A stretch of DNA of 5,674 nt from Chloroflexota bacterium (GTDB lineage Bacteria > Chloroflexota > Limnocylindria > P2-11E): assembly GCA_016875665.1 (NCBI GenBank), contig VGPA01000096.1, forward strand, positions 1-5,674, read 5' to 3'. The notes under the pieces were generated by a model, which ran no database searches, had not been told where the DNA came from, and was given only the letters and a program-made list of their open reading frames with translations. The position numbers and the translations under genes are program-made. Below are positions 1 through 5,101 of this stretch, piece by piece; the stretch's first letter is position 1; every line of letters starts with the position of its first letter.

Positions 1-137
1 GCGGCGGAGGCCCCGAGGGTCGGCAGGCCGCCGATCGCAGCCGTCGCCGCCGCCCAGGCGGCGGGGATCGCGACGAGCGGGTTGAGCAGCCGCCGACGAC
101 TCGCGGAGAACGCGCCGGACGATTGCTGTGACTTCAC
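1..137 (-). CDS. N-terminus of an exported or membrane-anchored protein (partial, runs off left edge)
   Basis: Reading leftward from a GTG at 137-135, an open frame of 45 codons continues to the window edge. It begins MKSQQSSGAFSASRRRLLN and continues into an Ala/Gly/Leu/Ile-rich stretch (about residues 17-40). A purine-rich stretch (GGAGGGAGAGAG on the minus strand) lies just upstream of the GTG and is a credible ribosome binding site, which is the main reason for choosing this start. The SRRRLLN segment before the hydrophobic stretch resembles a twin-arginine signal, although hydrophobicity is modest and the basic cluster could simply be the n-region of a Sec signal or membrane anchor. The gene is divergent from the hydrolase gene at 287. 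Too little is present to name a family; an exported cofactor protein would fit a true Tat signal, but that is speculation. Confidence 0.5.
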   Translation of the reverse strand, partial: MKSQQSSGAFSASRRRLLNPLVAIPAAWAAATAAIGGLPTLGASA

Positions 138-274
138 GCTTCTCTCTCCCTCCGCCTCCGTGCTGGGAACCCGGATGCCCTCTGTGCGCATTTCGGCGAT
201 TCTCGGAAGCCACGCATCAAGTCGGACAGGTCCGGAAGTCACCTCACCGTGGGACCTTCGGCAGGTGGGGGCGA

Positions 275-280
275 TAGTCT
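275..280 (+). promoter_or_regulatory. possible -10 element for a leaderless hydrolase transcript
   Basis: The hexamer TAGTCT fits the TAnnnT pattern of a bacterial -10 box and ends 6 bases before the GTG at 287, so transcription would start at or next to the start codon. There is no well-placed Shine-Dalgarno sequence, only GGTGGGG about 16 bases upstream. No convincing -35 element is seen. This is a weak call made from spacing alone. Confidence 0.22.
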
Positions 281-286
281 GCGCGC

Positions 287-1129
287 GTGGAGCTGGTGAT
301 CATCGGGGCGGGCACTCCGACGCCGACGGCGGAGCGCTTCGGCAGCGCCTGCCTGGTGGATCTTGGTGCCGAGCGGTACCTGTTCGACTGCGGTCCCGCG
401 ACGACGCACAAGCTCGCCCGCGCCGGGTACTCGCCGGCGGCCGTCAACGGCCTGTTCTTCACGCATCATCACTTCGACCACGACGCGGACTACGCGTGCT
501 TCGCGCTGAGCCGCTGGGATCAGGGCGGGGATACGCTCCCGGCCCTGCGCGTCTGGGGACCGTGGCCGACGGCTGAGGTCAATCGGCGGCTGTTCGGGCC
601 GAGCGGCGCGTTCATCTTCGACATCGTCGCGCGGGTGGAGCACCCCCTCAGCCAGCAGGTCCACCGGGAGCGCGGCGGGGCGCTTCCGCGACGCCCGCCG
701 TCGTTCGAGGTGAACGAGCTGACCTCCGGAGCGGCCATCGAGGGCCAGGGCTGGCGCGTCACCTGCGCCACGGTCGAGCACGCGCAGCCGTTCCTCGAGT
801 CGCTCGCCTACCGGCTGGAGTCAGGAGGGGTTTCGACCGTGTTCGCCGGGGACGCGCGCCCCAGCGATGCGCTCGCGGATCTGGCTCGCGGTGCGGACAC
901 GCTCATCGTCAACGTCGGCGTCGCGCGCGGTCCGGAGACGTCGCTCGCGGTGATGGACCCGACGCGCGCGGGGCTGCTCGCCTCGCGCGCGGCGGTGCGC
1001 CGGCTCGTGGTGACGCACCTGGGGGCTCGGCTCACCGATGCCGAGGGGCGGCGGACCATGATCGCCCAGGTCGCGGCGAGCTTCGCGGGCGAGATCGTCG
1101 TCGCGGACGAGCTGATGCGCCTTCGCTGA
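287..1129 (+). CDS. MBL-fold metallo-hydrolase, RNase Z / arylsulfatase-like type
   Basis: A 280-residue protein with the metallo-beta-lactamase fold, predicted to be a cytoplasmic binuclear-metal (usually zinc) hydrolase. It opens with the typical first strand and loop of the RNase Z-like branch, MELVIIGAGTPTPTAERFGS, which supports the GTG start. The signature HxHxDH is present as H60-H-H62-F-D64-H65. Further metal ligands are visible at H165 (VEHAQP), D189 (FAGDARPSD) and H244 (VTHLG), so the active site looks complete. There is no signal peptide. In many relatives the segment after the bridging aspartate has an acidic residue in a D-x-LI-x-E pattern; here residues 204-210 read DTLIVNV, so that acidic residue is absent. 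The length is a little short for tRNase Z and there is no long exosite arm, so a general hydrolase of unknown substrate is more likely than tRNA 3' processing. It is separated by 55 bases from the next gene; no link to N2O metabolism is evident. Confidence 0.85.
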   Translation: MELVIIGAGTPTPTAERFGSACLVDLGAERYLFDCGPATTHKLARAGYSPAAVNGLFFTHHHFDHDADYACFALSRWDQGGDTLPALRVWGPWPTAEVNRRLFGPSGAFIFDIVARVEHPLSQQVHRERGGALPRRPPSFEVNELTSGAAIEGQGWRVTCATVEHAQPFLESLAYRLESGGVSTVFAGDARPSDALADLARGADTLIVNVGVARGPETSLAVMDPTRAGLLASRAAVRRLVVTHLGARLTDAEGRRTMIAQVAASFAGEIVVADELMRLR

Positions 1130-1184
1130 CCCCACCGGTCTACACTCCGGCCGGCGCCGCGCACGATGATGAGCGGCAGCGCAG

Positions 1185-1565
1185 GTGAAGTCGGTGCATC
1201 GCTTGCTGTGGGTTCTCTCGGTCGTCCTCGGCGTCTATTTCGTGTTGATCGGCGCGCAGCACTTCATCCTCCCGCCGGGACTGCCGTCGACGATGGCCTG
1301 GATGTACGAGCTCACAGCGACGCAGCACACCGTCGCCGGCGTAGCGGAGATCCTCGGGGGGCTCGGGCTGATCCTCCCCGGGCTCCTCGGCAGGCAGAAG
1401 GGGCTCACCCCGCTCGCGGCCGCCGGGCTCACGCTGGTCATGGTTCTCGCCGCCGGGTGGCACCTCCCGCGCGGCGAAGTCGTGAACATCGTGACGAACG
1501 TGGTGCTGGGCGCGCTCGTGGCGTTCATCGCCGTGCGCCGCTGGGAGTGGCGCCGGGCGGCGTAG
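1185..1565 (+). CDS. DoxX-like small integral membrane protein
   Basis: A 126-residue protein with four predicted transmembrane helices (about residues 6-24, 48-67, 74-92 and 100-118) and short polar loops, ending in a basic tail (VRRWEWRRAA) that suggests a cytoplasmic C-terminus. The pattern of an early helix ending in QHFILPPGLP, an amphipathic MAWMYEL segment, and then G-rich helices with AEILGGLGLILP is that of the DoxX/DoxD-like family, whose members are small quinone- or redox-associated membrane proteins, mostly of unknown function. The GTG start at 1185 is chosen because it leads directly into the first helix; the nearby ATGs at 1166 and 1169 are not in its frame. No clear ribosome binding site precedes it. 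A weak -10-like TACACT lies at 1141-1146. The gene points the same way as the nos genes but a hairpin and 93 bases separate it from the regulator, so co-transcription is uncertain. Confidence 0.72.
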   Translation: MKSVHRLLWVLSVVLGVYFVLIGAQHFILPPGLPSTMAWMYELTATQHTVAGVAEILGGLGLILPGLLGRQKGLTPLAAAGLTLVMVLAAGWHLPRGEVVNIVTNVVLGALVAFIAVRRWEWRRAA

Positions 1566-1574
1566 CGGGTCGGT

Positions 1575-1606
1575 GGCGCCCGCCCAGAAGCTCGGGTGCG
1601 GGCGCT
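1575..1606 (+). terminator. hairpin after the DoxX-like gene, possible terminator
   Basis: An inverted repeat, GCGCCCGC at 1576-1583 and GCGGGCGC at 1598-1605, flanks a 14-base loop and begins 10 bases after the stop codon. A flanking G-T wobble (1575/1606) and two further C-G pairs past a bulge could lengthen it. There is no T-run after the stem, so it is not a canonical intrinsic terminator. The position between two genes favours a terminator or transcript-end stabiliser. Confidence 0.35.
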
Positions 1607-1658
1607 CGCCAGGGAATGATGGCGGCCGGCATGGTGCCGAACGGCCCTACGCGGACTC

Positions 1659-2390
1659 TTGGCCGTTGACCACGATGCGCCCGTGAGCGTGCTCGCGTCC
1701 GCGCCGCCCGTCGGCGATCCGGACGCCCTGGGCGACCTCTCCGCTGCCGCGCGGGCGGACCTCGACGCGGCGGCACGGCACTTCGAGCTGGCGGAAGGGG
1801 AGGCCCTCTTCCGCGAAGGCGACGAGGCGCGCCGCGTGTACGCGATCGAGCACGGCCGGCTCAAGGTCACACAGGGCACCCCTGACGGCCGCGAGGTCGT
1901 GCTCAACCTCGCCGGCCCGGGCGACGTGCTCGGCTGCTCGGCGCTGCTTCGCCGGCCGGCCCACCCGGCGTCGGCCGTGGCCGTCTCCTACGCCGAGGTG
2001 CAGGCGTGGCCCGCACCCGTGATGCAGGCGCTCATGGCGCGGCACGCCGACCTCACCGCCGCGATGCTCGGCGTCGTGGGTCGTCGATTCGAGGAGCTGC
2101 GCGGCCGCTTCACGGACCTCGCCACGCAGCAGGTCGAGCAGCGCCTGGCGCGCGCGCTCGTGCGGCTGGCCCACCAGCTGGGACGGCGGACCGGTGAGGG
2201 AATCGTGGTCGAGGTCTCGCGCGAGGATCTCGCCGCGCTGACCGGCACGACGGTCTTCAGCGCGAGCCGGATTCTCGCCGATTGGTCGCGGCGCGGGCTG
2301 ATCGGTGCCCCGCGGGGGCGGATCGTCATCGCCCGGCCGCATGAAGTGACGTCCCTCGCCGAGGGGATTCCCGATGCCTTGTTGCGCTAG
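1659..2390 (+). CDS. Crp/Fnr-family transcriptional regulator
   Basis: A one-component regulator with an N-terminal cyclic-nucleotide-binding-type beta-barrel (about residues 25-120, including LAEGEALFREGDEARRVYAI and the turn LAGPGDVLG), a long dimerisation helix (about 121-170), and a C-terminal winged helix-turn-helix (about 186-225: VSREDLAALTG then TTVFSASRILADWSRRGLI). It has a single cysteine (C93), so it lacks the N-terminal cysteine cluster that holds the Fnr oxygen-sensing iron-sulfur centre; a DNR/NnrR-like nitric oxide or haem-sensing role is plausible but not shown. In the recognition helix the S-R pair is kept (S203-R204), while the glutamate expected three positions before that serine is F200. 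The TTG start at 1659 gives 243 residues; in-frame GTGs at 1683 and 1689 are equally possible and would remove only a low-complexity leader. Its position directly before nosZ suggests local control of the nos genes. Confidence 0.9.
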   Translation: MAVDHDAPVSVLASAPPVGDPDALGDLSAAARADLDAAARHFELAEGEALFREGDEARRVYAIEHGRLKVTQGTPDGREVVLNLAGPGDVLGCSALLRRPAHPASAVAVSYAEVQAWPAPVMQALMARHADLTAAMLGVVGRRFEELRGRFTDLATQQVEQRLARALVRLAHQLGRRTGEGIVVEVSREDLAALTGTTVFSASRILADWSRRGLIGAPRGRIVIARPHEVTSLAEGIPDALLR

Positions 2391-2396
2391 CGCAAC
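2381..2396. promoter_or_regulatory. perfect 16-bp palindrome, candidate Crp/Fnr-family operator
   Basis: GTTGCGCTAGCGCAAC is a perfect inverted repeat with no loop. Read as a Crp/Fnr site it is TTGCG-N4-CGCAA, the five-four-five geometry of Fnr boxes (TTGAT-N4-ATCAA) with a changed inner half-site. It overlaps the stop codon of the regulator gene and lies upstream of the CxxC gene and nosZ, where an activator site for the nos unit would be expected. Its centre (2388.5) is exactly 41.5 bases before the GTG at 2430, the classical spacing of class II activation if transcription starts at that G. A terminator is less likely because there is no loop and no T-run. Confidence 0.6.
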
Positions 2397-2417
2397 GACT
2401 TGCCCCCCGGTCCGCCG

Positions 2418-2423
2418 CACGCT
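2418..2423 (+). promoter_or_regulatory. possible -10 element of the nos transcript
   Basis: If the palindrome at 2381-2396 acts from -41.5, the -10 box falls here. The hexamer CACGCT keeps the two most important bases of TAnnnT (A at the second and T at the sixth position) but is otherwise poor, as is usual for activator-dependent promoters. Transcription would start on the GTG at 2430, giving a leaderless message for the CxxC gene. This is inference from geometry only. Confidence 0.2.
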
Positions 2424-2429
2424 GCGGGC

Positions 2430-2641
2430 GTGGGCACGCCGATCGGGCCGAACGAACTCGTCGAGGACGTCCTCACGCGGAGCCCCGGCACCGCAGAGTG
2501 TTCCGCGCGCACCGGATGGCCTGCGTCGGCTGCTCGCTCTCGCGGTTTCAGCGCATCCGCGACGCCGCCGGCACGTACGGGCTCGACCTCGCGGCCTTCC
2601 TTGAGGAGCTGCGCGCAGCGGCCGGCACCGGCGTCGACTAG
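2430..2641 (+). pseudogene. DUF1858/TIGR03980-like CxxC protein gene with an apparent one-base deletion
   Basis: Two adjacent frames together spell one small redox-type protein of about 70 residues. From the GTG at 2430 the first frame gives VGTPIGPNELVEDVLTRSP then GTAE, up to the GAG at 2496-2498. The second frame then continues as VFRAHRMACVGCSLSRFQRI and RDAAGTYGLDLAAFLEELRA, ending at TAG 2639-2641. The joined product matches the layout of the DUF1858 / hybrid-cluster-protein-associated redox disulfide family: an N-terminal VEDVLxxxPxTAxVF helix, a CxxC (CVGC), then a helix with YGLDLxxFLxELR. One G missing after 2498 explains the break. As written, the first frame reads on out of frame and loses the CVGC, while the second could only start internally (GTG 2498 or ATG 2516). 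The stop lies 12 bases before nosZ, within its ribosome binding region, so the gene belongs to the nos transcript. It could be a true mutation or a read or assembly error; no classical slippery heptamer is seen, so programmed frameshifting is unlikely. The role of this family beside nosZ is unknown; electron transfer, metal handling or redox sensing are possible. Confidence 0.72.
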
Positions 2642-2648
2642 AAGGAGG
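2642..2648 (+). promoter_or_regulatory. strong ribosome binding site of nosZ
   Basis: AAGGAGG, continuing as AGGA, lies 5 bases before the ATG at 2654. It is the best Shine-Dalgarno match among the rightward genes of the window and starts right after the stop codon of the CxxC gene, which agrees with high expression of nosZ and fixes its start. Confidence 0.75.
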
Positions 2649-2653
2649 AGGAC

Positions 2654-4648
2654 ATGCGCGGACTCAACGGGCGAGCGGCACTCGTGGCCATCGCGGTCGC
2701 GGCGCTCATCGGCGGCACCATCCTGGGGCGGGTCACCTCCGGGCTCGGCGGAGGCGGGCTCGGCGAGATCGCCGCGTCGCGCGGGCTCACCGCGGACGAA
2801 GCGGCGGGCGCGCTCAAGAGCTTCGTGGCGCCGGGGAAGTACGACGAGTACGTCCTGCTCGCCTCGGGCGGCCACTCGGGCCAGGTGCACTTCGTGGGCA
2901 TTCCGTCGCTGCGCCTGTTGAAGACCGTGCCGGTCTTCACGCCGGAGTCCTGGGCCGGCTACGGCCAGAAGGCCGACTCGGGGGAGGCGGTGCTCCGCGG
3001 CGGTTCGAGCACGGCGAAGAACAACGAGCAGCTCACCTGGGGCGACACGCACCACCCGGCGCTCTCCGAAACGAACGGCACGTACGACGGTCGGTGGGCG
3101 TACATCAACGACCGGGCGAACGGCCGCCTCGCGATGATCGACCTGCGCGACTTCAAGACCAAGCAGATCATCGACCTGCCCAACATGGGGACCTCGCACG
3201 GCGGCGTGTTCGCCACGCCGAACACCGAGTACGTCCACGTGTCGAGCATGCAGCCCGTGCCGCAGACCCCGAACGGGTACGCGCCGCTGGAGCAGTACGC
3301 GGAGCACTTCCGCGGCATGAGCGCGTGGATCGCGATCGACCCCGCGACCGGCCGCGGCGACGTCGCGCGCAGCTTCCAGATCGAGCTGCCGCCGTACACG
3401 CAGGATCTCGGCGACGTCGGCAAGAAGGCGTCGGCCGGGTTCGGCTTCATCAACTCGTACAACACCGAGATGTCGGTGGGTACGGCCGACCGCGAGGGCA
3501 AGCCGCTCGAAGTGGGGGCGGCGAAGAACGACTACGACTTCCTGCACATCATCGACTGGCAGAAGGCGCAGACCGTCGCGGCGACCGCGGGCAAGACGGT
3601 GCTGCGCAACGGCATGCGTGTGATCACGCTGCAGACCGCGATCGACGACGGACTCCTCTACTTCGCGCCCGAGCCGCGCAGCCCGCACGGTGTGGACGTG
3701 AGCCCGGATGGCAACTACATCGTCGTGGGCGGCAAGCTCGACCCCCACGCGACGATCTACGACATCGACATGATCAAGAAGGCGATCGCCGACCGGAACT
3801 TCTCCGGCCGTGATCGCTTCGGCGTGCCGATCCTGAAGTTCGAGGCGGTCGTGGCCGCCCAGGTCGAGCTGGGCGCGGGCCCGCTCCACACCCAGTTCGA
3901 CAACAAGGGCAACGCCTTCACCAGCCTCTTCCTCGAGAGCGCGGTCGCGAAGTTCACCCTCGGGCCCAAGGCCGGCGTCGCCGCCGGAAACGCGTTCAAG
4001 CTGGTGGACAAGGTCGACGCCCACTACAACATCGGCCACCTCGCGACGACGGAGGGCGACACCGTCTCGGCCGACGGCAAGTACCTCGTCGCCCTCAACA
4101 AGTGGTCGATCGACCGCTACCCGACGCTCGGCACTCTCAAGCCGCAGAACATGCAGCTGATCGACCTGTCCGGCGAGAAGATGAAGGTCGTCGCGGAGGC
4201 GCCCGTCGGCTACGGCGAGCCGCACTACGCGCAGATCATCAAGCTCGACCGGCTGGCCAAGTCCCTGCAGGTCTACCCGGTGGGCACCGACCCACTGACC
4301 TTCAGGCCCTCGACGCACGCGACCGCCCTCGGCAGGCAGCGGATCGAGCGCAGCGGCACGACGGTGGACGTCTACATGACCGTCATGCGCAGCCACTTCG
4401 CGCCGGACGTCGTCCGCGTGAAGAAGGGCGACACCGTCCGCTTCCACCTGACGAGCGTCGAGACGACGGCCGACGCGACCCACGGCTTCGCGATCCCCGG
4501 ATACAATGCCCAGGTCTCGCTCGATCCGGGCGAGGTCGTCAGCATCGAGATCAAGGCCAATACCGTCGGCACCTTCTCCTTCTACTGCACGGAGTTCTGC
4601 TCGGCTCTGCATCTCGAAATGCAGGGCTGGCTGCTCGTGGAGCCCTGA
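2654..4648 (+). CDS. nosZ: nitrous oxide reductase NosZ, Sec-type (clade II)
   Basis: A 664-residue copper enzyme that reduces N2O to N2 outside the cytoplasmic membrane as the last step of denitrification. The N-terminus (MRGLNGRAALVAIAVAALIG) is a hydrophobic Sec-type signal or anchor with no twin-arginine motif, the hallmark of clade II; no lipobox cysteine is present. The seven-bladed propeller follows, with all expected CuZ ligands visible: H133-H134 (GDTHHP), H182 (GTSHGG), H345 (RSPHGVDVSPDG), H412 (GPLHTQFDNKGN), H457 or H462 (DAHYNIGHL) and H524 (GEPHYAQ). The gap between H134 and H182 matches that of characterised enzymes. The C-terminal cupredoxin domain (about 570-664) carries the CuA set H610, C645, C649, H653 and M656 in CTEFCSALHLEM. 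Between the two cysteines the residue is E647, as in cytochrome oxidase subunit II, where clade I NosZ has tryptophan. The protein is full length with no internal defect. It is preceded by a strong ribosome binding site and followed closely by the cupredoxin gene, so it sits inside an operon probably driven from the palindrome at 2381-2396. Confidence 0.97.
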   Translation: MRGLNGRAALVAIAVAALIGGTILGRVTSGLGGGGLGEIAASRGLTADEAAGALKSFVAPGKYDEYVLLASGGHSGQVHFVGIPSLRLLKTVPVFTPESWAGYGQKADSGEAVLRGGSSTAKNNEQLTWGDTHHPALSETNGTYDGRWAYINDRANGRLAMIDLRDFKTKQIIDLPNMGTSHGGVFATPNTEYVHVSSMQPVPQTPNGYAPLEQYAEHFRGMSAWIAIDPATGRGDVARSFQIELPPYTQDLGDVGKKASAGFGFINSYNTEMSVGTADREGKPLEVGAAKNDYDFLHIIDWQKAQTVAATAGKTVLRNGMRVITLQTAIDDGLLYFAPEPRSPHGVDVSPDGNYIVVGGKLDPHATIYDIDMIKKAIADRNFSGRDRFGVPILKFEAVVAAQVELGAGPLHTQFDNKGNAFTSLFLESAVAKFTLGPKAGVAAGNAFKLVDKVDAHYNIGHLATTEGDTVSADGKYLVALNKWSIDRYPTLGTLKPQNMQLIDLSGEKMKVVAEAPVGYGEPHYAQIIKLDRLAKSLQVYPVGTDPLTFRPSTHATALGRQRIERSGTTVDVYMTVMRSHFAPDVVRVKKGDTVRFHLTSVETTADATHGFAIPGYNAQVSLDPGEVVSIEIKANTVGTFSFYCTEFCSALHLEMQGWLLVEP

Positions 4649-4676
4649 CATGACGAGTGATCGGAGGACGCGAGCG

Positions 4677-5033
4677 ATGACCATGCGTGCCGCCCTGTTC
4701 GCGCTCACGCTGTTCGCCGCCGCCGCCGCCGCCTGTGGAGGCGGCGGCGGGTCGGGCGGCGGCCCGGAGATCCGCGTGACCCTCAGCGACTACGCGTTCG
4801 TGCCCGCGACCATCGAGATCCCCGCGGGCACGGCCGCCCGCCTCGTCGCGAAGAACACCGGCTCGGTCGAGCACGACTTCACCGTGGACAAGGTCGGTTA
4901 CAAGCTCCTCTCGCCGACGGGGCGGGAGGTGTCGAAGAGCATCGGGCCGCTCCAGGCCGGCACGTACGAGGTCACCTGCTCGGTGGCCGGCCACGTGGAG
5001 CTGGGCATGAAGGCGACCCTGGTCGTCAAGTAG
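4677..5033 (+). CDS. cupredoxin lipoprotein (type 1 copper protein), likely electron carrier
   Basis: A 118-residue protein with an N-terminal signal ending in a run of alanines before C20 (FAAAAAAC), a lipobox-like site for lipid anchoring, followed by a Gly-rich linker (residues 21-29). The rest is a plastocyanin/azurin-type beta-sandwich: IRVTLSDYAFVPATIEIPAG, KNTGSVEHDF, and TCSVAGHVELGM. The four type 1 copper ligands are present: H66, C101, H106 and M111, so it should bind blue copper and carry single electrons on the outer face of the cytoplasmic membrane (or the inner leaflet of the outer membrane, if there is one). The ATG at 4677 is chosen because GGAGG at 4663-4667 lies 9 bases upstream; an in-frame ATG at 4650 directly after the nosZ stop would add nine residues that spoil a normal signal peptide, and ATG 4683 is also possible. 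The 28-base gap from nosZ indicates the same operon. By context it is a candidate electron donor to the CuA site of NosZ or a copper-delivery protein. Confidence 0.88.
   Translation: MTMRAALFALTLFAAAAAACGGGGGSGGGPEIRVTLSDYAFVPATIEIPAGTAARLVAKNTGSVEHDFTVDKVGYKLLSPTGREVSKSIGPLQAGTYEVTCSVAGHVELGMKATLVVK
4723..4750. repeat. GC-only inverted repeat inside the cupredoxin signal region
   Basis: CCGCCGCCGCC (4723-4733) and GGCGGCGGCGG (4740-4750) are perfect reverse complements around the 6-base loop TGTGGA. The arms encode the poly-alanine end of the signal peptide and the poly-glycine linker; the loop carries the lipobox cysteine codon TGT. The symmetry arises because alanine GCC and glycine GGC codons are complementary, so it may be a by-product of coding, yet the RNA stem would be very stable. 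Confidence 0.55.
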
Positions 5034-5047
5034 CGGCCGAGGACGCA

Positions 5048-5101
5048 CGATGACCGGACGGATCCAACCCCGCGGGCGCGGCTGGATCCGGCCGGTCGTC
5101 G
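5048..5101 (+). promoter_or_regulatory. long inverted repeat that would enclose the start codon of the NosB-like gene
   Basis: Positions 5048-5066 pair with 5083-5101 over 19 positions: 17 Watson-Crick pairs, one G-T wobble (5051/5098) and one mismatch (5058/5091), around a 16-base loop. The core arms are CGGATCCA (5059-5066) and TGGATCCG (5083-5090). The ATG at 5050-5052 lies at the base of the stem, while the ribosome binding site (GAGGA, 5039-5043) stays outside. Such a stem in the mRNA could hold back initiation unless opened by ribosomes finishing the cupredoxin gene at 5033. It lies mostly in coding sequence, so chance in GC-rich DNA is possible. Confidence 0.45.

Noticed and set aside
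228..257. Inverted repeat AGGTCC / GGACCT in the divergent intergenic region
   Set aside because: Only 6-bp arms 18 bases apart, expected by chance at this base composition.
1131..1160. GC-rich palindromes (ACCGGT, CCGGCCGG) between the hydrolase and DoxX-like genes
   Set aside because: Short self-complementary words are common in this composition, and no T-run or coherent stem supports a terminator.
1647..2420. A 257-codon minus-strand frame opposite the Crp/Fnr gene
   Set aside because: Low-complexity shadow frame, while the plus strand encodes a complete regulator with a clear helix-turn-helix.
2490..2505. Programmed ribosomal frameshift joining the two halves of the CxxC gene
   Set aside because: The junction has no X-XXY-YYZ slippery heptamer and no obvious downstream pseudoknot could be found by eye; a deletion or sequence error is simpler.
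2374..2604. A 76-codon plus-strand frame across the operator and CxxC region
   Set aside because: Composition is typical of a shadow frame and it competes with the two frames that together match the DUF1858-like family.
3094..3813. A plus-strand frame within nosZ in another register
   Set aside because: Arg-rich composition and full overlap with the functional nosZ frame; no start signal.
2387..4708. A 773-codon open frame on the minus strand opposite nosZ
   Set aside because: It is the complement of the nosZ codons in GC-rich DNA, rich in Arg, Val, Asp and His with no domain features; nosZ on the plus strand is unambiguous.
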